This document shows, piece by piece, positions 50,848 through 63,200 of a DNA stretch of 64,000 nt. Each line of letters begins with the position of its first letter. Within the stretch, counting starts at the first letter, position 1. The stretch spans positions 1,940,801 to 2,004,800 of the forward strand of contig BCJJ01000004.1 of assembly GCA_039545355.1 (NCBI GenBank), written 5' to 3'. The notes beneath the pieces are model-generated. The model made no database searches. It worked only from the letters and a program-made list of their open reading frames with translations, and was not told the DNA's origin. The DNA comes from Trichosporon coremiiforme. Its lineage: Eukaryota; Basidiomycota; Tremellomycetes; Trichosporonales; Trichosporonaceae. Made by a program: the position numbers and the translations under genes.

Positions 50848-51878
50848 TGCGTCAGGTCACTACCGGGGCTTGGAGTTCGAGGGCTGTTCAGACGAGGAAT
50901 GTTGGGTTTGCAGCGGCAGTTGAAGGTGTGAGGAGGGGTGGAACGTTGTTCACTGGCCCGCTTTCGCAAGAACGGTGTCGCCAAGGCATAGCTTCAGGCA
51001 TTTCCTGATCTGGTGGCATGTGCTGCAGAACGACCCCCGGCCGCAAGGTCTCGGCCCCCACGGCTCGCTAACGGGTGATACTGTAGTGTAAGGTGGCAGG
51101 AAAGGGCTCAGGCGAAACGATCTGCGGACGCACAGAACGGGGTCATTGTCACTAGTCGAGACCACCCTGAGAGCCGAGAGCAATGGGGTTCTGGACTGGA
51201 CGGTGCTCCGAGGCAGCAAGTTATCGACCACCGGTGGCTTCCAACCTCAAGCTCCCTGGACGTCCTGAGTGACTTTGACACTGTGACCTGGCGATCCGCT
51301 GGGGCCAATGCCCAGCGTACCTCTCTCTCAATCTTGGCTCTCGCTTCAGAGTGCATATCGCCCGTTAAGGCTTCCTTTGGACTTCCGCCAACCACCAGGG
51401 GCATCGAGCATTTGCAGCGTGAATGTGATCGGGTGTCGAGACATGGTGCTGAACAGCCGGTAGCCTTAGATGGCTTATTCGAGGAAAAAAAGGAGGCGTA
51501 CCACAACCTCAGAGAGGCGTCCAGGGCAAGATTCATTTCACCTGCGTGGTAATTGTGTCCTGGTCGTGAAGGGGCGTGGGTGGATGTCATCGGTTCAGGC
51601 GCTGTAGATGATCATAGGCGCCAATGCACCGCTCAGGCACGATCAGACGCGTTAAGGATGGTCCATACAAAGCCGCAACGCGGGGCATAAGCCGTGTGAA
51701 TGGCAACTTGATAATTGATCCCAGATCTGACCGTCAGACTCGGAACCAAGCAACACTGTAGCATGGCCCGGGACAATCTCTCGTGTCATGGACAGCATAA
51801 GGTGTCGAGTAGGGGATGGCGGGTTGGCGGGCGCTGGGCTGGTGCCAACCAACGCTAATCCTCTCACGACCCTCAGCA
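50848..51878. other. long spacer upstream of S2
   Basis: About 1 kb. No transporter similarity or RNA gene seen; open frames here have no protein-like features. Confidence 0.5.
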
Positions 51879-51994
51879 GGCGAGATGGCCGAGCGGTCTA
51901 AGGCGCTGTGTTAAGGTTCGCGGTCTCGGAGTTCCGAGTCCGATGTTCTCTCCGCAGTCTTCGGACGTGGGTTCGAATCCCACTCTCGTCAAGC
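51879..51994 (+). tRNA. tRNA-Leu(AAG), intron-containing
   Basis: Intron hairpin CTCGGAGTTCCGAG. Trailer GAGTG-GTCACA-CACTC, then CCTTACGCC and T5. Confidence 0.95.
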
Positions 51995-52630
51995 GAGTGG
52001 TCACACACTCCCTTACGCCTCCTTTTTCGAGGTGCTAACAATGCCCGAACAAGGGTTGGATGACCAGGAACTAGGTGAGAGACCCGCCTGTGCTCCGAAT
52101 GGAGAAGCGGCGAAGGTCCGGAAGTACAGTTGCTCACAGGTGCAAGCTTGCTGGACTCAACCACCACTGTTCGCTCTGCTGCTGTTTGCTACAAATGCAA
52201 AACAGCCTTCTGTCTGAAGAGGGATAGTGGTAATCCTAGGCGAGAGCAAAGTGGAGGCCAAGGTCAGGGGCACGGGGAGTTAGGTGTCGACACTCAAATT
52301 GCAGACTGCCACCTCACAACATACAGTAGCTGCCTGTTATGGGCAGAAACTAATCATAACCAGTGGAAATGATTTCGGACATCCACGCGCCACTGAAATG
52401 GTCAGCAGGTCAACCTCTGCTCAATCACCCATCGTCAGCCCGCCAATCGCTACCATCCTTGCACTACTGGCTGCCAGCTTGCCCGCTTCCAGCTCGCCAG
52501 TACACGCTGAGGCCCTGGGAGAAAGCAAACACACGGCATCTCCATACGGTGCGCCAAGGTTGGATCCCAGGGCTATCGTCCGCGGACCGGCCGGCGCCGA
52601 TCACTGCCGGTCCCTCTGCAGCCCTCAGCA
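51995..52630. other. spacer between two tRNA-Leu genes
   Basis: No gene supported. The 40 bp before 52631 share the CCGGCGCCGATC block seen before the Leu genes at 17636 and 49245. Confidence 0.5.
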
Positions 52631-52747
52631 GGCGAGATGGCCGAGCGGTCTAAGGCGCTGTGTTAAGGTTACCCGGTTCTCGGAATTCCGAGCTCCGACC
52701 ATCACCTCCGCAGTCTTCGGACGTGGGTTCGAATCCCACTCTCGTCA
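52631..52747 (+). tRNA. tRNA-Leu(AAG), intron-containing
   Basis: Intron hairpin CTCGGAATTCCGAG. Trailer GAGTA-GTAGCA-TACTC, then CCTTACGCC and T5. It lies 3' of transporter S3. Confidence 0.95.
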
Positions 52748-53188
52748 AGCGAGTAGTAGCATACTCCCTTACGCCTCGTTTTTGGGCTGCTCTGATGGTA
52801 CCCAGGGTCATACGCATCGGGATAGTGCGACGTTTACAGTTCGTATGGTTCGTTAGGGAGCAGGAGGTGGGGTGAGTATAGGCGGGTAACGGGTGTAGAG
52901 ACACACTGGGTGAACGAGTGTCGGAGCGGACTACGCAGCCGAGAGAGCCTTACCAAGACCTTGCACATTTGGTCAGACATGAGGAGCCCGAGTAAAGTCG
53001 GCTGGAACGATGAACGAGGTGATGAGTTTGAACGAAGCGACGCCGGTGCCGATGAGGAACTCCCCGCCGATGATGCCCTAGGTCCCATCCACTCCATATC
53101 AAGTATCTCGCAAGCATGTCGCAGCAAGTGCCCGTGGAACTGTGATCCCCATGTCCCGTTTAGTAGGAAGCAGCGACTGCATGTCTAT
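52748..53188. other. spacer
   Basis: No gene supported; includes the 3' flank of S3. Confidence 0.5.
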
Positions 53189-56100
53189 CTATGGGTTCAA
53201 CCTCCGCCGCTCCGCCGGCTCTAAACGCGAATAATGGCCAGTGATTGCGGTGCTGATCATGCGTTCTAAAGCTGTACGGAGCCGGATCTGTCGCTCTGGT
53301 GTAAGACCAACGACTGCTCTATCGCAAGCGGTCCCGGCTCGCAACCGTGGAAACAATGGATATCGGCGATTCCACTCGAACGTCCAGCATAGTCCGTATG
53401 CAGGGAGGTGAACGTGCACCCAGCACTCCGAGTCGAGGGAGCAGCAGTCCCACACCTGGCTCTGGTCGAGGGAGGCCACGTCGGATTCTTGTGTGGGCGC
53501 ATACTGTATGAGCCCAGGAAGTGATTGATGCGCGAGCTCGATCCGGATGTCTAGGCTTGTGCTCTCACCCCGCACAGCTTCTTCCTGCACGGCTATACAC
53601 AGAGGCGGGGTAACGTCGACTGCTCTGAAGGCCTCCTGCACGCCGTGATTGAGGACTTGGGATATGGCTATGCGCTTCATCCGTGCATTCGTGGAAGCGG
53701 ATGTGTCCTGCCCAGGGTGTTTGACGGGGCCGGAGAATGCCATACCGTCGCTCCTGTGTGCCGCAGAGACGCAAACTCCGTCGTTCGGATGATGAAAATG
53801 CACGAAGCCGGCAGTCGGAGGCTCAACTCGCAGACAGCAAGCATCACATGGGGGCCGTAGTTCTTCTGAGGTTGGAGACTGGCATTCCCACGACGGGTTC
53901 AAGGCATTTATAACCCTGACGGGTGCCGCCAAAGTCTTCCAAAAACCCCCGACCGTATCCTTTAGACCTGATACCGCACTGTCGAGCGACCAAACGGAGT
54001 CCGCCACTTCGCAAAATAGGCGTAAGAGGTCGTCGGCCACAAGCTGCGGGCAACCCCCATCGTCTGCGACGACTTCTGAGATGCGCTCCCACAGTCCATC
54101 CAGCGCCTCCACATTGCCGGGAAACAAACGATGAAGTCCGTCCAGAAGAGGCTGCATGTCCGGCTGAGTCTCAACATTCAGGGGCTCTCGCTTGTGGTGT
54201 CGTTTGATCCAATTCTTCATCCATCGAGTTCGAACTTTCACCGTTGGTCCTGACGGGGAAGATAGAACATTGATATCTTCCATGGCGAGGGAGCATAGAA
54301 TAACGAACACCATGGCCACGCTGCCAGCAATAAGTGTGTACATTTGGGTGTTATCGTAGATCTCCCCGATGGCCAGCCGTGCCGCACTTCCTGGTGCGAG
54401 AGCAAGATGATCCTTGAGGAAAGGGTGGATTCTCTCTGCGCAGAGAATCGCCTCCCCTGAAAGATAACGCTTCGGGGCATTTGGAAGCGCTGCAGCCCAG
54501 ACCCCGTCTGCAATCGTTGCGCCTATCATTCCCCCCACTTTATCGCACACACTGAGCATGGCGAGTACGATGGCTGTCTGTCCGAGATGCGCGTCATGAA
54601 GCAAAGCTACCTCCTTGACTCCATCAAATGATGAGCGGGAGATAGACATAAACGCTTCCGCAGTGATGATAAGGGGTTTGGAGTGGCCGCTTCGTTGAGC
54701 AGCAATCAGGAGCAGCTCTCCGAGAAGGTACACGGAGCCGCCCGCCACAATGATGTACTTGAAGTGGCCCTTCCACCATATCAAAAGCCCCACTACCGCC
54801 TTCGACACGGTCTCAGCGGCTGTAGCCAACGAGAGCAAGTGACGCGACGTTGTCTCCGAGAGAGCATACGCCACTTGGTGATACGAATGAAGGTTGGTAC
54901 TCCAGCACGAGTGCGAGACTGCGACGTCAGCGGGCAAGGTTTCCTGAATGTGGCAACCCACACTTCCATAGGATGGCGATAACGCATACAGCCATCATGT
55001 TTCTGGTGCGTAAAGCTCCCAGAATGCTGTCGCCTGTCCCATCCGCGTTTTCTTTACGATGCAATCGAGCCCATAGACTGCGTGGAGAATAATCCAGTCC
55101 TTCTTCAGCTGGCTCTGCGCAACAAGGGAGCTCCGGAAGTTGAACCAGGAAGTTCACAATACGATTCTTGAAGGATTCGCTCTTCAGAGCAACCAGGAAT
55201 GCAAGGATCCCGAAGTACACGGCGACAACGGGGATGGCGGCGTACCATGGGACGATTTCCATCTGAACAAGCCATAAGACGACGAACACGACAAGCAAGG
55301 CAAGCACGACGCAGAGAGCTGATAGAGAGAGCTTCAGACGCCACTGTGCCCATAGCCTCAGGACCGCCAGCGATCTCGTGGGGGCCATATAGCCGTCTGT
55401 TTTCGGTGGGTTTGGGGTGCTTGCAGGGCCAGTCGCGAACTCCTTCACAGCCCGAACCAGTCGTTCCATATCACTGTCAAACTCAAAATCAACGGTTCTG
55501 CGTCTGTAATATTGCAGAAAGGCGACCAACACGAGGCCGCAGAACAGCACAATGCCGGCAAACGCGGCAATAGCAGTGCGTAGTTGCGCAACAGAGAAAA
55601 CTCTCCGCATAGTCGGAACAGCAAATGCCGTGACGGCCCAAGGTGACGATATGAAGGCGTATCCCAGTGCGCGGTGTCGGAAATCCGTCGTGTCGGCGAT
55701 GAGCACGTCCATCAAGAGGCGGAGGCCCGTGAACCCAATGCCATAGAATACCTGACCGACGCTTGTAGTCGCAATTGATGGCGGGATGGCGTAGAGAGCG
55801 AGGCCCAAGGCGGCGAAAAACGTGGCGGTCAGCACGCCAACAGCGCGTGTCTGAAACTCCAAAGACGCCGCCATAGCAAAAGCCGCGCATACCGTCGTTA
55901 GGTCGGCGATGAGGTACGCCGGATTCCGCGCCTGGTCGCCTTCGGAAAGTGTCACTGCAGGAGAGACACGGCCGTTCCAGAGAATGCTGTGCTGGAAGGC
56001 ATTTGCGGTGCAATTCACCCAGATGCTGCCGGTCAGCTGCTTCTCTGTCCCGGAGGACGAACATAAGGTAGAGGTAGATTAGCTCCTTCCAAGACCAGAG

Positions 56101-56502
56101 CGTGGAGGGATGGCGACACATGGACTTGCGCAGTAACCGGTGTGCTGCACTGAATTTGACCTGGAGTTCCTGGTTTAGGTTCCTAATTTCGATCAATCGG
56201 TCATAGCAATGGAGAACTTTGTCAGAGTTGTACATATCTCGGAGAGAGACAGGGTACTTGTCCTGGTGGTGTGCGGCGGATGCAGAGCCAGTGTAGGGAA
56301 GAACAAGCTGGTCGGGCGATCGAGGCTTCGCAGCAGCTTTGAAGGCTTCCTCCCAGCTGTCGACAATGCGCTGGTTCTCAACACCGAGCCTGAACGCCCG
56401 TACTTCATCTTCGGGTAGGGGGTTTCGAGGGTCGACCCGACGAGCGTTTCCCAGCTCGGGGGGCGGAAAGTCGAGGATCTTCTCGTACCATTCGATGTCC
56501 AT
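53189..56502 (-). CDS. siderophore-transporter-like MFS with long C-terminal extension (S3)
   Basis: 1077 residues from three exons; introns 56026-56062 (donor GTTCGT) and 54918-54960 keep the phase. N-terminal 170 residues are hydrophilic (MDIEWYEKILDFPPPELGN, DMYNSDKVLHCYDRLIEIR). Then MFS helices: ADLTTVCAAFAMAASLEF, SVGQVFYGIGFTGLRLLMDV and IADTTDFRHRALGYAF (family: GQIFYSIGSTGLQLL, IADTTSLRWRA), then QWRLKLSLSALCVVLALLVV, AYALSETTSRHLLSL, MLSVCDKVGGMIGATIADGV. After the last helix (YTLIAGSVAMVFVILC) come about 320 residues with no membrane segment and no family I recognise (Cys/His-containing, ending SRLEPAERRRLNP). Usual family length is about 600. The classic loop 2-3 MFS signature is not visible, so transport substrate and activity are uncertain. 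Confidence 0.8.
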
Positions 56503-57290
56503 TGAGCAAAGAAGTGCTGTTGCGTCGGCGAAGGAGTATGGTCGAGAATGGTAATAGGCGGGATATCAGTGGAAGCCTTGAAATATCATCAGTCGGTTTC
56601 GCGAACGCTCACACTGGTTCTCGGAATTCTTCAGTGTCAACGAGTGCCTTTTGATCGAGTTTAGCAGTCCTCTGCTGGCTTGGCAGACCCCAGCCTATTG
56701 TCAAATCCACCCCGGAAGGGATCAATCAAGCCTCTCTCCCGTTTGGGCATTGGTGCGGCGCTAACCACCTCGAACGATTTAGCTAAGCAAACATAGTGAC
56801 AACGAATCCAGAGAGAGGGCTGCCTTGCAGCGTGCATGCGGCAGCCTTAGTCGCTCTGCTCGGGCCCATCGGAGGGCGGGAGCGTAGCTGACCTGGGTAC
56901 GCCGTCGCCTTGCGCTCGAGCCCATCGGGCCGAAGGTCGGTCGACTATTGGAAACCACAGAAACGGTGAGACGCGCCTGTCAGTTCTGTCAGTCCGAGCA
57001 CGCTGGTGTTGCATTGAGCCGGATGGTCTTGATGGGGCTGGGCGACGGTGAATGGATGGGGTCATTGATCAGAGGGGAGAAGTGCGGAAGCTGGTCGCTG
57101 GCGTAAACATTGACGTCCTCCTTGGCTGGACATTTCACCCGTGGGAGATTGGCGAAGTGCCCGCCGTCACCTGGAGAATGATTTCACAATTGGCTCCCAG
57201 CCCACTTCCGACAGTCCTGCCAGATTGTTCCGTAGCAATGTACAATGCAGAGAGTCCTATCTATGCGAGGAGAAAGTTTACAACAATGTC
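56503..57290. other. spacer between S3 start and glycosyltransferase terminus
   Basis: Promoter of S3 and 3' flank of the large minus-strand gene. Several short plus-strand frames, none convincing. Confidence 0.5.
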
Positions 57291-60200
57291 TTATTCGATG
57301 TATCTGAGGTGCTCCGGCGCGCCGAACCTGAACGGCTTTGCCTTGAGCTCCTTGTTCGCGCGCATCTGCGCCAGATGCCACTGGATCCAGTACATCTGCT
57401 CGTGTTCGCGGAGGTACCTGCTTCCGTGGAACGAGTGGAGAACGACCTCTCGTGAGAGGAGGCCGAGTTTGCGTCTGTCCTCGGCAAACTTGTAGAAACG
57501 CTGCGTGAGCTTCTCGACGTCCTCGCCTGGCGTGATGACGTCGGGGAGGGGCGGACCCTCACCGTAGTCGGTGAACTTGGCCCATGGGCCGGACATGGAC
57601 AGGATCGCGATCTGTGCGCGCGCCAATCCAAGCGCATCATTCGGGGGCACGACCTCGCCGTAACGCTGTTCAGGGTTTGCAGGGTCGGTGAGCACGAGCG
57701 CCGTGGCGCCGACCTCAGTCGCGACAATGGGCACGCCGGCGAGCGCCGCCTCGCCGATTGCGAGCGGGAGACCCTCAGAGATGGACGAGTTCATGAACAG
57801 CCACGCGTCCTTCAGGACCTCGCTCGGCTTGCCGAATCCGGCAAGCACGACATGCTCGGTCAGGTTGTTGTCGACGATGAGCTTCTCCATCTCGAGACAG
57901 TACGACGGCTGCCTGTCCTTGGCGCCGTAGACGACGAGGCGGTAGTCCTTGAAGCCGAACTTGTTGATGATGATGTCGGCGGCCTGGATCGCGACCTTGA
58001 CACCCTTGATGAACTGGACGTTCGAGAGCATCACCACCGTGGGGATCTCGGTGCGCACCTTGTCAACCGGCGTGAAAGACTCCATGTTCGAGATACCGTT
58101 CACGATCGGGTCGATCTTGCGGTGGAACGTGTTGCGGGCGCAGATGCGGGAGCCGTCCGAGCCGAGCTCGGTCTCCCACATCGGGTTGAACAGCGAGGCA
58201 CAGGGGAGGATAACGTCCGCGTGGAAGTAGGCGAGGCGGGTCGCGACACCGATGCCGGCGAGGAGCATGTTCTGGACCGCGACGGGGAGCTGGCACTGCG
58301 CCACCGAGAAGTTGAGGCACGACTCGCGCCACAGGATGGCGTGGTCCCAGATACCGAACGTCACGCCGCGGCGGTACTTGAGCACCATACCGAAGAGGGA
58401 GGAGATGCCGTGGTGGGTGCTCTGGAAGACGCGGGGGCAGCGCTCAGGCACGCCGACGGAGAAGATGAAGAAGTAGGCGAGGTAGATGTACAGCGCCTGG
58501 CGGAAGTCGAACATGGAAGGGCGCGAGATGTCGAAGCACTCGGTAGGGTCGGCGATGTTCGGATCGTCGTAGGAGCGCATCCACGCCGCGATCCACGCCT
58601 GCTCGACCTCGGGCGATCGCCAAGTGAGGGTGTAGTCCTTGAGCTCGTAGTACTTGCCGAACGAGAGGAAGACGTTGGAGAGGTGGAGGAGGTCGTCGTA
58701 ACCGAGACGCTTCATGCGGCATCCCTTGACGAAGGCGTCGAGGAGCGGCACGAACGTGCCCACGATGTCACGGTCCAGGTCCGTGTCCTGCACCTTGGCA
58801 TCGACCTGGGACTCGAGGTAGTTTTCAATGACGCCGTGGCGGGCGGTTCCGCCGTCGAGACCCCAGAGCGGGAGCAGCTTGAGCGACTGCACCGACTTCT
58901 CGACCTGGAAGCGGGGAATGCCGTAGTCGTTCGCGCACTCGGCAAGGACGTGGTTGCGAATCGTGCTGTGGCCGTTGACGAGGTCGCGGCGACAGTTGGA
59001 CACGCCACCCGGCGCAACGGGCCAGCATCCGATGTCGTTGAAGATGACCGAGATGCGGTCGTGCGTGTCGTGGTAGCAGTCCTGGGGGCGGGACGTGACG
59101 GCATTCGCGTCCTGCGCGAGCCCCATAGCGTACAAGTCTGAGGTGCGGATAGCCAAGAGCGTCTTCTCCGAGACATCCGTCTCAATGTCGATCGCGCTGA
59201 CGATCTGGCTGATGTTCTCATCGAGCAGCTTACGAGCCTCAGGGAGACGTCCGCGGTCGCGCGCGCGCCAGTACGGACGCAGCAGCGGTTCCTCGCGGAG
59301 AATGATCTCGTCGACGGTACAGGCCGTGACGGCGTCGAGGTCCGTGTTCTGGAGCCACTGGTTCCAGAGCTCGGTGCGGACACGCCATGTGGGGACGGGG
59401 GTGTACTGCCTCCTGCGCCAGAGGGAGAGCCAGCGCGCAGGGTGGAGCGACTTCTTGTGCGTGCGTGCGTAGGCACGCATCTGGCCCAGCTGCAGCGCCG
59501 AGTGCTCGATGAGCAGGTCGTCCGCCTCGAAGCTGTGGTTGCTCGGCATCGAAAGCAGCACCTTTTCACCAGGCCAGCACTCGGGCGCCTCGGTCAGCGC
59601 CGTGCGTCGCCCATTGCCTTCCTCCAGGTACGTCGTCGTGACGGGGTCACGGCGGTGCGAGTAGTCGAACTCGGTCGTGTACGTGCGTCCCTGGATGTGA
59701 CGGACGATGAGGCCGACCGTCTTGGACGGCACCCACGTGTAGTCCTCCGTGTCGATTGGGTTGCCCCAGAACACGCTGAGCGAGTCGCCGCCCCGGCTGT
59801 AGTCCGCGCGCAGCAGGTGCGAGCCTCCAGTGTTGCCCTTCTTGTAGTGGTACTTGAACGTGAGGTCCGTACGCTCCCCGAGTGTAAGGTTGCCGCGGAG
59901 CACGCGGCCCTTCTTGTCGTAGTAGCCCACGGAGTGCAGATCGGCGTTCGTAACCTCGACGCTGGTGGGACGGCGCGAGGGACGGCCCTTCTTCTCACGC
60001 GCAGGGTAGTGGTACGTGACCATGGCCGCACCGCCGTCGGAGCGGTACATGAGGCGGAAGTCGCGGTCGTAGCTGGCGACGAAGAGCGGCGTGCCCTTGG
60101 CCGGGTCGAACTCGTGCAGCCCGTCCCAGGCCTGGAGGGACATGGAGCCGTCGTCTTCAGCAGCAGCGAAGCCAGTGACGAAGCGGCGGGTGAGCTCAAC

Positions 60201-63200
60201 CACGATACGGTTACGGTTGATCTTGCGACGGGCGCCCTTAGTGGCCAGGCGGGCGATGCGTGCGAGAGCCGGGCGGTGGTACAGAAGGATCCAGTAGACG
60301 AAGAACTTCTGCACGCTCCAGCAGCACTTCCAGATACCCAGGACGATGGCGATGGGCACCCGCTTCCCGTGACGGAGGTAGTAGATCTCGCGCTCAATGT
60401 TTGATCCGCCACCAGTGATAATGGCAATCCACTTGACCGCGTCGTACGGGAACAGTTGGAGCCTCTTCCAGAACGCGGGCTTGCGGTCCTGCACAATGGG
60501 GACGGACATGAGGCGCGCTGGCCCTTCGTAGTCCTGCGGGTTCGCGTAGCCGAGCAGGTGGACTGCGTTCTGGTACAGTGCGACGTTGAGGTTGACGCCA
60601 AAGTCGGCGGTCTGGACGTCTACGTCGTCGTGGGAGCACCAGCTGTTGAACGCCGCGGAGAATTTGGCCGGCTCACCCTCGATACGCGCTATGATGGCCG
60701 CACGAGCATCGGGCGGCATGTGCTGCCACTCGGTGTCGACGTCGCGCTCAAGGCACAGCGCACGCATAAGGTCCTTGCGCGACTTGCGCGGCAGGGCGCC
60801 GAGCGCCTTAACGTCGACCTGGCCCAGGTCCGTCTGCAGACGGACACTGAGGACACCGTTCACGAGGTTCTCGGCGAAGAGTGCCTGCGAGTCCGTGAGG
60901 CCGAGCTGGACGTGCGCGACGTGGTATGCAATGCACTCGGCCACGATGTTAGGCAGCATCGTGTGGGTGATGTCCATCTGGGAAAAGCAGAGGGCAATGT
61001 GCAGACCGAGGTTGCGGCGGTACGAGATGGAGAAGAACTCGCCGAGACCGGCCGAGTCAAACTGGTCGCGAGGAAGCACACCAACGGTCAGGCGGCCGCC
61101 GGTCCACATGTTCAGCGACTCCTGCATCACGCGCGTCGACCACGAGGTGCGTCCACGAGCGCTGTTCAGGGCTGTGACGAGGATGCGGCTGACGTGCGAG
61201 CTGATCGCGGTACCGTCCGAGTGCCAGAGTGTCGCCTGCGTGAACTTCTTCGGGAGTTCAGACTTGCACGCCGGCTTGCGCGCAGTCGGCAACGTCATGA
61301 GGCGGGGCTGGACGTAGACCGGGTGGGGGTTTTCGTTCGTCGGCGAGAGCAGCGGCGAGGGAGATCCCCACCAGTCCTTGATCGTGAAGAGCGACGTGCC
61401 GAGCGCGGCCATGCCGGCGGCAAAGTTCTGGCAGATGATGTCGTTGTACAGGAACCCGCACGTCCAGGGGAGTGCGTGCAAGAGTACGCCAATCAGGAAG
61501 CCGATCGCCGCCGAATACAAGATGATGCGGACGTGCACGGCGACGTTGGTCGTGAAGCACCTGTTGAACTGGAAGAGGAGACAGCACGAGTAGCCGAACA
61601 TGTACATGTAGAACATGATGACGGTCTTGTAGTTGTCGACAAAGAGCCACATGAGAATCGTCATGGTGCCGAAGACGAGGGAGACCTTGCCCGCGACATC
61701 GGCGAGCGCCTGGAACATGCAGTCCTTGCGCTTGCGGTCCGTCTCGCGGGCAACGCGCTGGGCATGGGCGAGGTCAAGGAGTTTCTCCTGGGACAGGTCG
61801 TCGCGGATGGACCAGTACTTGAACAGCGTGGCGTCGAGGACCATGGAGCCGAGACAGAAGTAGACAATACAGAAGCAGAAGGCGTAGCGCGAGCGCAGGT
61901 CGAGGTAGATGGAGGGGTATGGCTTGCGCGCGCCCATGACGAGCATGATCCAGCGGTCGAGGAGGGCGACGAGGAACAGACCGAGGTTCTGGCCAAGATC
62001 GTAGCGCGCGACACGGAAAAGGGCCATGACACTGTGGTCCTTGAGACCGCGGGAGAGCTGGCGCTGCTGGTTGATCGCCTCGCCGAGCGCCGTGAACCAT
62101 GCCGTCGTGAAGGGCTCGGGCTGGGAGCCGCCGCCCTTCTTGAAGAGCCAGGCGACGTAAGGCATTCCGCGAGCGACCTTGCCGACAAGGGGGTCCTTGA
62201 CCATGTCGGCGTCGCGGCGGCGGTAGGACGCGATGGCGGCGACAAAGGCAGAGCGCGCCTGCGCGGCCACGTCATCCGTCTTCTTCTCGACGGTCACCTT
62301 GGAGGTGTACCAGTCCGTGATGTCCTGGGCCTTAAAGTCAGGGATGTTGCTCATCCAGGCGCTCCACTGGTGACACAGACGACGGTAGCGCAGCAGCGCG
62401 ACGATGAGGAAGCCGTACATGACGGGGAGATAGATCTCGAGGTCGTGTCCGTTCACGAGCGAGGAGAGGAGCGGCGAGATGAAGAGGATCGGGAACGTCT
62501 GCAGGAACACGTTGCGGCCAGACGGGAGGGGCGAGCCGTGCTGGTGCATCGTGCTCATGATACCGAGCAGGTTGAGGTACGTCGAGATGCCGATGAGGTA
62601 GGCGGCGAAGACGAAGCCAGACGCAACCGAGACAGAAACCGCGAAGCCGATCAAGCCAAAGACGGAGACAATGACGGCGAGGACGAAACCGCCTGCGAGG
62701 CGCTGGACGTGGAAGAGGATGATGTTGTCATAGGCGTAGTGCGGGAGGTAGTGCGATCCGGCGCTGCCGACCCATCCCGTGACGCCGGCGGTGAGAAGCA
62801 GGGCGGTGAGGAGCGCGTAGCCCGCTGCCTCGACCATGTCCGAGTCCATGTAGGCAGTCATGAAGAGTCCGCGTCCGACAAAGGTGAGGAGGATGACGTC
62901 GACAATGGCGGGAGCGCAGAAGATACTCATCGCACTCGCGGCAGCGAAGCGCATGCGCCAGACGGTGAAGCGCTCGAAGAGACTGAGCTTGGCGTCGACG
63001 CTGCTCTCAGCCAGCATCTGGAGGATGGCTTCCTTGGTCTTCGGGGGCGCATCGTCCGTGGACGCGTACATCGTCATGATCTCGTTGTTCTGGCGATCCT
63101 CAGCCCTGGGACCTCCGAGGGCCTCGAGCTGACCCTGGCGGCGGTGGTAGATGATGTCTCCGATCTCGCGGGGCACGACGCCAAAGTAGTTCTCGCACTG

